Positions 6,242-11,906 of a DNA stretch of 11,906 bases are shown here, in pieces. This DNA is from an uncultured Bacteroidales bacterium (lineage in GTDB: Bacteria; Bacteroidota; Bacteroidia; Bacteroidales; UBA932). Within the stretch, counting starts at the first letter, position 1, and each line of letters starts with the position of its first letter. Position numbers and translations under genes: made by a program. The stretch is from assembly GCA_946545765.1 (NCBI GenBank), contig CAMNNS010000039.1:1-11906 (forward strand), read 5' to 3'. The notes under the pieces are model-generated. The model searched no databases, was not told where the DNA came from, and saw only the letters and a list, made by a program, of their open reading frames with translations.

Positions 6242-6490
6242 TTAGTTAAGTTTATTTTTTCTTAATTCTTTTAACAAAATTAAGTATAAATTTTGATTCT
6301 ATGCCGTTGATATGGTTTCTATAGTACCAAAATAATTCTCATCAAGTTCTATTTTGCCATTAACAAACGGACTTGATTGCTCACATAATTCAGCTATTTG
6401 CTTCCTAAGTTTGTAGTATTATTTTACAAACTCACATATTTTTTGTCTAATAATTGAGGTTGTTCCTAATGCAACATCCTATTTCAAAGT
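6242..6490 (-). pseudogene. remnant of an IS1595-family (ISXO2-like) transposase
   Basis: Minus-strand frame through codon 6475-6473 reads, in pieces: VALGTTSIIRQKI, stop, YYKLRKQIAELCEQ, SSPFVNGKIELDENYFG, a short linker, stop, then NQNLYLILLKELRKNKLN and TAA at 6244-6242. The middle piece matches the start of the IS1595 DDE domain, where an ELDESYFG-type motif carries the first catalytic Asp (here the Asp codon at 6343-6341). The last piece resembles the C-terminal end of these transposases. The zinc-ribbon start and the central domain with the other catalytic residues are missing, and in-frame stops lie at 6481-6479, 6421-6419 and 6301-6299. So this is a decayed, internally deleted relic of about 83 codons from a gene normally 200-300 codons long. 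It fills nearly all of the 6193-6514 gap. I saw no terminal repeats or target duplication. The assignment of the C-terminal piece is less certain than the middle one. Confidence 0.65.
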
Positions 6491-6514
6491 TTTGTTATAA
6501 TATTTTTTAAGATT

Positions 6515-7147
6515 ATGAAGAATAGGTTTTTATTGATTATCGTAATTTTATTCTCCCTTTCAACGCTATCTTATGCTCAAAATAAGATAGAAAGAGGAGC
6601 AAGAGGTCACAGGGGTGGTAATATGAAAGAGATGCACTCCCGTAGCGTTTTAAGAAATATTCACTCTCGTAAAAGTGTTAGAAGTTTTACCGGTAAGGTT
6701 GTAACTAAAGATACCTTAGAGCTTTTAGTTAAAGCAGGGATGGCAGCCCCAACAGCGATGAATAGGCAACCATGGCATTTTTATGCTACTAATGATCCTC
6801 AAATCATTGATGGTGCTACAGAGAAGTTAGGAAGGAATGGTAATATGATAAAAGAGGCAGGGGCAGTTATAGTTGTCCTCGGCGATCCGTCTGTGAGTGA
6901 AAAGTTTTGGCCAATAGATGGAACATGCGCTGCAGAGAATATTTTGTTAGCGATTGAGGCGTTGGGTCTTGGTGGTGTTTGGCTATCTGCTTATCCTAAT
7001 GAATCTCGTATGACTCCTGTGAATGAAGCATTTAATATCCCTTTAGAATATAAAGTTTTGTGTGTAATTCCTGTTGGTTATCCTAAAGGGGAGCATAAAC
7101 CTAAAGACAAATGGAATGAAGATAAGTTCCATTTTAATTCATGGTAG
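6515..7147 (+). CDS. nitroreductase family protein with signal peptide
   Basis: 210 residues. Residues 1-21 form a signal peptide (KNR, then a hydrophobic core, likely cut after SYA); there is no twin-arginine motif and no lipobox. The rest is a single nitroreductase-type flavin domain: HSRKSVRSFTGK (50-61) supplies the FMN phosphate-binding arginines, AAPTAMNRQPWHFY (77-90) the isoalloxazine contact, then ENILLAIEALGLGGVW (141-156) and VIPVGYPKGE (184-193). Such enzymes use FMN and NAD(P)H to reduce nitro groups, quinones or other acceptors; the natural substrate cannot be read from sequence. Export is odd because NAD(P)H is cytosolic. The neighbour dsbD, which carries reducing power to the periplasm, may be relevant, but it has its own promoter and a terminator lies between. 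I found no clear promoter; the gene starts 25 nt after the transposase remnant. Confidence 0.85.
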   Translation: MKNRFLLIIVILFSLSTLSYAQNKIERGARGHRGGNMKEMHSRSVLRNIHSRKSVRSFTGKVVTKDTLELLVKAGMAAPTAMNRQPWHFYATNDPQIIDGATEKLGRNGNMIKEAGAVIVVLGDPSVSEKFWPIDGTCAAENILLAIEALGLGGVWLSAYPNESRMTPVNEAFNIPLEYKVLCVIPVGYPKGEHKPKDKWNEDKFHFNSW

Positions 7148-7168
7148 TAAAATTTAAAGTAGTGATTT

Positions 7169-7200
7169 AGAGAGGTATCAATTTGGTATCTCTCTTTTTT
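7169..7200 (+). terminator. intrinsic terminator of the nitroreductase gene
   Basis: Stem 7169-7179 with 7185-7195 (11 pairs, two of them G-U), loop aattt, followed by a T run to 7200. It ends the nitroreductase transcript just before the dsbD promoter. Confidence 0.75.
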
Positions 7201-7232
7201 ATTGTGTAAAGAGAATAAGTGTATTATATTTG
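7201..7232 (+). promoter_or_regulatory. promoter of dsbD
   Basis: TATATTTG at 7225-7232 fits the -7 consensus; ATTG at 7201-7204 is a near -33 box at 20-nt spacing. Transcription should begin near 7236-7240, which rules out the in-frame TTG at 7202 and supports the ATG at 7262 as start of dsbD. Confidence 0.65.
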
Positions 7233-7261
7233 TATGTTTTAACGGAATAATTGCATTTGTT

Positions 7262-9394
7262 ATGAGAAAGAATTTATCTAAATGGGGGATTGGTCTATAT
7301 ATTTTTATCCTTTTTTTTAGCGTTATTTCATCTTCTGATTGTCATACTAAAGAGGTTAATCAGTTTGGAGTACAACCTATAAAATGGCAAATAAACAAAG
7401 TGAAACTCTCTGATAATATTTATGAAATAACACTTACAGTAGATACAGATGGCGATTGGCACACTTACGATTTTGGTCCATATACAGATGGCCCTAATTC
7501 TACAGTTCTAACTATTAGTAATCCAAACGGAATCAAGGTAGTTGGCAAACCATACATTAAGAAAGGTGGCAAAAAGGAGTATGACCAAACATTTGAAATG
7601 GAGGTTGGTACATTGTGGAATGGTGATATTATTGCTCAGAAGATAGAAGTGCTCTCTGATAAAGCAGTGAAAGTAGAGGTGGTACTTGAGTGGCAGGCTT
7701 GTACAGCAGGGAGTTGTATTGCCCCTACAGAGGAGAGTTTTTCGGTAGAACTGCCTCCGGCTGTAACTAAAAATAAAAATGCAGATTCTAAGAATGAATC
7801 GGGAGAGAAACCTTTAGTAAATGTAGAAGACACTACTAATCAGGAAGATAACAAGTTATTGGAGGAGGTTGTGCCTATAAGTACCGAGGAATCATTTACT
7901 AAAGAAGAAAAACCGCAGAAATCTATATGGGGTTTTATATTAGAAGCAATAGGGTGGGGGCTTCTTGCACTATTGACACCTTGCGTTTTTCCTATGTTGC
8001 CAATGACAGTCTCGTTCTTCCTAAAACAGAATGAGAAAGCCCCAACAAAAGGGAAGTTTATGGCTTTTCTCTATGGTATCAGTATAGTTCTAATCTATAC
8101 TCTGCCAATAGCTATTTTGATATTATTGACATGGTCTATAGGTGGCGGAAAAATTACTGCAGATATATTTAACTGGTTAGCAACCAACTGGATACCAAAT
8201 GTGATATTCTTTCTTATTTTTATCTTGTTCGCTCTCAGCTTCTTTGGAGCATTTGAGATAACTCTTCCAAGCTCTATGGTGAACAAATCTGATTCTAAGA
8301 GTAATAAAGGGGGTATCATAGGTGTATTTTTTATGGCTCTAACTTTAGTTTTGGTATCATTTTCTTGCACAGGACCTATTGTTGGTACAGTGCTAATTAA
8401 AAGTACTCAAGGAGAGGTTTGGACACCTATTATTGTAATGCTTGTTTTTTCTATAGTTTTTGCAATACCTTTTACTCTTTTTGCATTTGCCCCTTCTTTA
8501 TTAAAGAATCTTAAAAGTGGAGGTTGGCTCAATAGTGTGAAAGTTGTATTAGGTTTTATAGAGTTAGCTTTGGGTATGAAATTTTTATCTGTTGCAGACC
8601 AAACATACCATTGGGGTATTTTAGATAGAGAAGTTTATTTAGGATTCTGGATAGTAATATTCTCATTATTAGGATTATATCTGCTCGGTAAAATTAGATT
8701 TAAATATGATTCTAAGATGGAGTATTTGCCAGTTGGGAGACTTATGCTCTCTATAATCGTATTTGCTTTTGTTGTTTATATGATTCCCGGAATGTGGGGC
8801 GCACCATTAAAGGCTTTGAGTGGATATTTACCTCCTATACAAACACAAGATTTTGTTGTGGTTAATACGAGTGGAGTTCAAGGTCTTAATACACTTAATA
8901 TTTCTCATCGCGATAATAATACTAAAGCTCCAAAATATTCTGATGTGTTACATTTGCCTCACGGATTAAAAGGCTATTTTACTTTTGATGAGGCAGTTGA
9001 AGCATCAAAAAAGGAGAATAAACCTATATTTTTTGATTTTACAGGTCATGGATGTGTCAATTGTAGAGAGATGGAGGCAAGGGTTTGGAGCGATCCCGAA
9101 GTCCTTAAATTGTTAAAGGAGGAATTTATTATATGCTCTTTATACGGAGATGATAAAATGAGAGTTAAGGAGGAGGACTTTTTAACTCTGCCCGACGGAA
9201 AGGTATTGAAAGATATGGGTAAAATTAACTCCCGATTTGTTCTTGATAAATTTAATGTTAATGCTCAGCCGTTTTATATATTATTAGACAGCGACGGGAA
9301 TCAACTTGTTGAACCTATGGGATATAATCTCAATGTAGGTGAGTATAAAGAGTTTCTGTTGAGCGGTATAAAAGCTTATAAAGAGAAGAATTAG
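7262..9394 (+). CDS. dsbD: thiol:disulfide interchange protein DsbD
   Basis: 710 residues from the ATG at 7262. DsbD moves electrons from cytosolic thioredoxin across the inner membrane to periplasmic thiol proteins. All three modules are present: a signal peptide (1-26) and periplasmic alpha domain with its cysteine pair Cys147/Cys152 (QACTAGSC); a charged linker (170-220); a polytopic membrane domain (about 222-515) with Cys241 in TPCVFPM and Cys369 in SFSCTGP; and a C-terminal thioredoxin-like gamma domain with GHGCVNC, Cys598/Cys601. All six cysteines of the relay are present, so it should be functional. Likely partners are periplasmic disulfide isomerases and cytochrome c maturation proteins; none is encoded in the window. 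It is preceded by its own promoter. Its TAG stop overlaps the stop of purN on the other strand. Confidence 0.95.
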   Translation: MRKNLSKWGIGLYIFILFFSVISSSDCHTKEVNQFGVQPIKWQINKVKLSDNIYEITLTVDTDGDWHTYDFGPYTDGPNSTVLTISNPNGIKVVGKPYIKKGGKKEYDQTFEMEVGTLWNGDIIAQKIEVLSDKAVKVEVVLEWQACTAGSCIAPTEESFSVELPPAVTKNKNADSKNESGEKPLVNVEDTTNQEDNKLLEEVVPISTEESFTKEEKPQKSIWGFILEAIGWGLLALLTPCVFPMLPMTVSFFLKQNEKAPTKGKFMAFLYGISIVLIYTLPIAILILLTWSIGGGKITADIFNWLATNWIPNVIFFLIFILFALSFFGAFEITLPSSMVNKSDSKSNKGGIIGVFFMALTLVLVSFSCTGPIVGTVLIKSTQGEVWTPIIVMLVFSIVFAIPFTLFAFAPSLLKNLKSGGWLNSVKVVLGFIELALGMKFLSVADQTYHWGILDREVYLGFWIVIFSLLGLYLLGKIRFKYDSKMEYLPVGRLMLSIIVFAFVVYMIPGMWGAPLKALSGYLPPIQTQDFVVVNTSGVQGLNTLNISHRDNNTKAPKYSDVLHLPHGLKGYFTFDEAVEASKKENKPIFFDFTGHGCVNCREMEARVWSDPEVLKLLKEEFIICSLYGDDKMRVKEEDFLTLPDGKVLKDMGKINSRFVLDKFNVNAQPFYILLDSDGNQLVEPMGYNLNVGEYKEFLLSGIKAYKEKN

Positions 9395-10035
9395 AGACTC
9401 TTTAAATAGGTTTCTACAATCATAGGAAAGCATTTCTGTTCTTGAAGGTGTATTTTTGCCTCAAGAGATTCCAGCGTTTCCTCTTCTTCTAATATAAATT
9501 TAGATTGGAAAAGTATTTTTCCGTGATCAAACTCCTCATCTACAAGGTGGATAGTTATACCGCTATAAAAGTCCTCTTTTGGGTGGAGACCTTCTTTGTA
9601 TAGTAGTTCTTTCTCTTTTTTATCTTTTAGCACAGCTTTGTGAACACGCTCGCCATACATTCCTTTTCCGCCATAAGCTGGTAAAAGTGAGGGGTGTATA
9701 TTTATAATCTTATCGCGATAAAGGGTAACAAGAGATTGAGGGATTTTTAAAAGGTATCCCGCAAGGACAATAATATCTATTTCTCTATTTTTTAGAATAT
9801 TAATTATCCCGTTTTCATCTTCTGCCCCCTCTGTGCAAAGTCGCTCCTTATTCAAAACAATATTCTCAACTCCAAGTTTTGTTGCTCTTGTTATTACATA
9901 AGCATCTGGTCTATTGCATATTAGTAGAGAAACTCTTGCATTTTTTTGCCCTTCTGTGCTATTAGTATTAAAATATCTGATAAGATTCTCTGCATTTGTG
10001 CCGTTTCCAGAAGCAAATATCGCGATTTTCAGCAT
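9391..10035 (-). CDS. purN: phosphoribosylglycinamide formyltransferase (GAR transformylase)
   Basis: A 214-residue cytosolic enzyme of purine synthesis that transfers a formyl group from 10-formyl-THF to glycinamide ribonucleotide. Motifs: phosphate-binding SGNGTN (9-14), DIIVLAGYL (87-95), the catalytic INIHPSLLP with Asn112 and His114, and GITIHLVDEEFDHG (159-172), which carries the active-site Asp. Between the conserved KAVL and the GITIHLVDE segment there is a lysine- and glutamate-rich stretch (about 137-157) that is longer than in E. coli PurN. The 3' end is convergent with dsbD, stops overlapping by the bases TTAG at 9391-9394, with no terminator in between. Transcribed divergently from acpP, an arrangement I recall from other Bacteroidales. 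Confidence 0.95.
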   Translation of the reverse strand: MLKIAIFASGNGTNAENLIRYFNTNSTEGQKNARVSLLICNRPDAYVITRATKLGVENIVLNKERLCTEGAEDENGIINILKNREIDIIVLAGYLLKIPQSLVTLYRDKIINIHPSLLPAYGGKGMYGERVHKAVLKDKKEKELLYKEGLHPKEDFYSGITIHLVDEEFDHGKILFQSKFILEEEETLESLEAKIHLQEQKCFPMIVETYLKSL

Positions 10036-10079
10036 ATTAGACTATTTTATAAGGTAAATAAACGCTACATTTTATACTC

Positions 10080-10087
10080 CAAATATA
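10080..10087 (-). promoter_or_regulatory. -7 promoter box of purN
   Basis: Minus-strand TATATTTG (10087 to 10080) fits TAnnTTTG and lies 44 nt before the purN ATG. Upstream is a T-rich tract (minus strand) without a clear TTTG at the expected distance. Confidence 0.55.
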
Positions 10088-10108
10088 CACACATTTAAAA
10101 AAAAATGT

Positions 10109-10116
10109 TATCTTTG
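10109..10116 (+). promoter_or_regulatory. -7 promoter box of acpP
   Basis: TATCTTTG fits TAnnTTTG and lies 47 nt before the acpP ATG. The expected -33 position falls on the purN -7 box (about 10086-10089), so the two divergent promoters share the same ~40 bp and may interfere with each other. Confidence 0.6.
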
Positions 10117-10163
10117 CACTCTACTAAAATATAAACTTATTTAATAACTAAAAATTTTTGATC

Positions 10164-10400
10164 ATGGCAGACATTACTTCTAAAGTTAAAGAGTTAATTG
10201 TTGAAAGATTAGGAGTGGACGCAGCTGAAGTTACTCCAGAAGCAAGTTTTACAAAAGATCTTGGTGCAGACTCTTTAGACACAGTTGAGCTTATTATGGA
10301 CTTTGAGAAAGCTTTTGATTTCAAAATTCCAGAAGAAGATCAAGTTAAGATAGTTACTGTTGGTGATGCTATCAAGTACATTGAAGAAAACAAAAAGTAA
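10164..10400 (+). CDS. acpP: acyl carrier protein
   Basis: A 78-residue acidic ACP, the usual length. Ser37 in the GADSLD motif is the site for the 4'-phosphopantetheine arm that carries growing fatty acids; helices before and after (SKVKELIVERLG; TVELIMDFEKAF) are as in type-II fatty-acid ACPs. The start is the ATG at 10164 giving MADITSKV; an in-frame TTG at 10158 is two codons earlier and is not needed. It stands next to fabF, its partner enzyme, and is followed by a terminator-like hairpin. Confidence 0.97.
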   Translation: MADITSKVKELIVERLGVDAAEVTPEASFTKDLGADSLDTVELIMDFEKAFDFKIPEEDQVKIVTVGDAIKYIEENKK

Positions 10401-10420
10401 AGCCCGATAAAGGACTAAAA

Positions 10421-10463
10421 GGGAAATCTATAAATCACTATTTATAGACTTCCCTATTTTTTT
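10421..10463 (+). terminator. terminator or attenuator between acpP and fabF
   Basis: Arms 10421-10435 and 10440-10454 pair over 15 positions with one A/C mismatch, loop cact, then a run of seven T from 10457. It would end most acpP transcripts and let a fraction continue into fabF. No good promoter box was found in 10464-10529, so fabF probably depends on read-through. Confidence 0.75.
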
Positions 10464-10529
10464 GTATAGCTTTTACTTGACTAAATTAAAGAGTTATAAA
10501 TAAGTTAATTAAAACAGAAAATAGTTTAT

Positions 10530-11783
10530 ATGGATAATAAAAGAAGAGTAGTTGTAACAGGATTAGGGGCATTAACCCCTATCGGGAATAATATTCAAGA
10601 TTTTTTTAAAGCTCTTGATGAGGGGAGAAGCGGTGCTGCCCCTATTACAAGGTTTGATGCTTCAAAATTTAATACACGCTTTGCTTGTGAGGTAAAGGAT
10701 TTTGACCCTGCTCAATTTATGAATATAAAAGAGGCCCGTAAAATGGATCGTTATTGTCAGTTGGCGATGGTCGCTTCAGATCAAGCAATAGCGGATAGCG
10801 GTTTAGATTTAGAGAAAGTAGATAAATCGAGAGTAGGGGTGATAATAGGGTCTGGAGTTGGCGGAATAGAGACAATGACAAATGAGATAAGTGAGTTTGT
10901 CTCTGGAAATGGGGAACCTCGTTTTAGCCCGTTTTTAATTCCAAAAATGATAGCAGATATGGCTTCTGGTTTGGTATCTATTAAATACGGTTTTATGGGG
11001 CCAAATTATGCAACCGTTTCTGCTTGTGCCTCTTCTTCACATGCTATTCATAATTCATTTAAACTCATTAAGTACGATGAGGCAGATGTTATAGTAGTTG
11101 GTGGTGCTGAAGCAGCCGTTACAATACCTGGAGTTGGTGGTTTTAATTCTGCCAAAGCTCTCTCTACAAGAAATGATAGTCCCGAAACAGCTTCTCGTCC
11201 ATTTGATAAAGATAGAGATGGTTTTGTTTTGGGAGAAGGGGCAGCAATATTGGTATTGGAAGAGTATGAACATGCAAAGGCAAGAGGGGCAAAGATTTAT
11301 GCAGAAATTATGGGTTGTGGTATTACAGCAGATGCTCATCATATTACTGCACCACATCCCGATGGTTTTGGAGCTATTGAGGCGATGAGAATAGCGTTAA
11401 AGACATCGGGTTTAAAACCAGAAGATATAGACTATATAAATGTTCACGGTACATCAACTCCGTTGGGAGATATAGCGGAATTAAAAGCTATCAAAGAGGT
11501 ATTTGGTGAGGCAGCATATAAACTGAATATATCTTCATCAAAATCTATGATGGGGCATCTTCTTGGAGCAGCAGGAGCTGCTGAAACATTAGTTTGTATC
11601 CATGCGATAAATGATAATATAATACCTCCTACCATCAATCATTTTACAGATGATGAGAACATAGATCCAAAATTAAATCTAACATTCAATAAGGCACAGA
11701 AGAGAGAGGTTAAATATGCTCTAAATAATACATTTGGTTTTGGAGGTCACAACAGTTGTCTGATAGTTGGTAAGGTAGATTAA
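10530..11783 (+). CDS. fabF: beta-ketoacyl-ACP synthase II
   Basis: A 417-residue condensing enzyme (KAS II) that extends acyl-ACP with malonyl-ACP in fatty-acid synthesis, cytosolic. The catalytic triad is Cys166 in VSACASSSHA, His306 in NVHGTSTPLGD and His343 in MGHLLGAAGAAE; Lys338 lies in the SSSKSMMGH segment and the gatekeeper loop is NNTFGFGGHN (399-408). N-terminal VVVTGLGALTPIG and C-terminal SCLIVGK are typical. Length is normal and there is no frame damage. It follows acpP by 129 nt containing a hairpin. In Bacteroidales rnc commonly comes next; the following 123 bases do not encode its start. Confidence 0.97.
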   Translation: MDNKRRVVVTGLGALTPIGNNIQDFFKALDEGRSGAAPITRFDASKFNTRFACEVKDFDPAQFMNIKEARKMDRYCQLAMVASDQAIADSGLDLEKVDKSRVGVIIGSGVGGIETMTNEISEFVSGNGEPRFSPFLIPKMIADMASGLVSIKYGFMGPNYATVSACASSSHAIHNSFKLIKYDEADVIVVGGAEAAVTIPGVGGFNSAKALSTRNDSPETASRPFDKDRDGFVLGEGAAILVLEEYEHAKARGAKIYAEIMGCGITADAHHITAPHPDGFGAIEAMRIALKTSGLKPEDIDYINVHGTSTPLGDIAELKAIKEVFGEAAYKLNISSSKSMMGHLLGAAGAAETLVCIHAINDNIIPPTINHFTDDENIDPKLNLTFNKAQKREVKYALNNTFGFGGHNSCLIVGKVD

Positions 11784-11906
11784 TATGTTATACTTTTCAA
11801 TGTCGTAACAAATGGGAGATACCTGATTTCTCCTCTACGTTGAGTCTTTAGGATGTTTACATTTCCCAAATCTGCAGATTGTTGGGGATTGTAATCCAAT
11901 AACAGA
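11784..11906. other. unassigned sequence after fabF with two small palindromes
   Basis: All plus-strand frames starting at an ATG close quickly. One minus-strand frame stays open from the window edge for about 41 codons and ends with TAA at 11782-11780, overlapping the fabF stop, but it matches nothing I recognise. Two palindromes lie close together: aatctgcagatt (11869-11880) and ggattgtaatcc (11886-11897). This could be the edge of a repeat element or of a convergent gene; evidence is thin. Confidence 0.3.

Noticed and set aside
7202..7261. Upstream TTG start adding 20 residues to DsbD
   Set aside because: The TTG lies inside the promoter, upstream of the expected transcription start; the ATG at 7262 gives a normal signal peptide.
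11784..11906. Minus-strand partial gene convergent with fabF
   Set aside because: Only about 41 open codons with no known motif and no start in view; in A/T-rich DNA this can occur by chance, so it is mentioned but not called as a CDS.
1..11906. CRISPR array, phage, toxin-antitoxin or defence system
   Set aside because: No regularly spaced repeats and no such proteins in any frame; apart from the transposase relic the window is housekeeping DNA.

Overview
The window is ordinary core chromosome of a low-GC Bacteroidota bacterium, most likely from the Bacteroidales. Three things support this: most genes lack Shine-Dalgarno sites and have A/T-rich leaders; recurring promoter boxes match the Bacteroidota consensus TTTG-N19-TAnnTTTG; and the proteins read as Bacteroidota versions (S12, S7, EF-G, S10, PurN, AcpP, FabF, RocD, full-length DsbD, small FSSC-type lipoproteins). 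No phage, plasmid, CRISPR or defence system is visible.

Layout. (1) 1-395: the 3' part of a small lipoprotein gene (+). (2) 586-1887: ornithine aminotransferase rocD (-), with an unusual lysine-rich N-terminus, separated from the lipoprotein by a palindromic two-way terminator. (3) 2030-5387: the str operon rpsL-rpsG-fusA-rpsJ (+), from a consensus promoter that overlaps the divergent rocD promoter. The cluster stops after rpsJ; no rplC follows. (4) 5483-5676: a CAT-anticodon tRNA with one extra base in its D arm, then tRNA-Leu(TAA), with their own promoter and a strong terminator, backed by a perfect 23-bp palindromic terminator. (5) 5797-6192: a second small lipoprotein (-), a paralogue of the first in opposite orientation, so that the two genes face each other across the rocD/str/tRNA block. 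(6) 6242-6490: a degenerate, internally deleted remnant of an IS1595-type transposase (-), present only as fragments with in-frame stops. (7) 6515-9394: an apparently exported nitroreductase and a DsbD thiol-disulfide transporter (+), each its own transcription unit. (8) 9391-10035: purN (-), whose stop codon overlaps the dsbD stop. (9) 10164-11783: acpP and fabF (+), with a terminator-like hairpin between them. (10) 11784-11906: no recognisable gene; two small palindromes, and not the rnc gene often found after fabF.

Functionally the window combines translation (S12, S7, EF-G, S10, two tRNAs), fatty-acid elongation (ACP, KAS II), purine synthesis (GAR formyltransferase), ornithine/proline/arginine interconversion, and cell-envelope redox work (DsbD and the exported nitroreductase). 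The points most worth a second look are the IS1595 relic, the inverted lipoprotein pair with a 37-nt perfect repeat, the odd tRNA D arm, the str cluster ending at rpsJ, and the lysine-rich tail of RocD. I did not find a convincing new multi-gene system.
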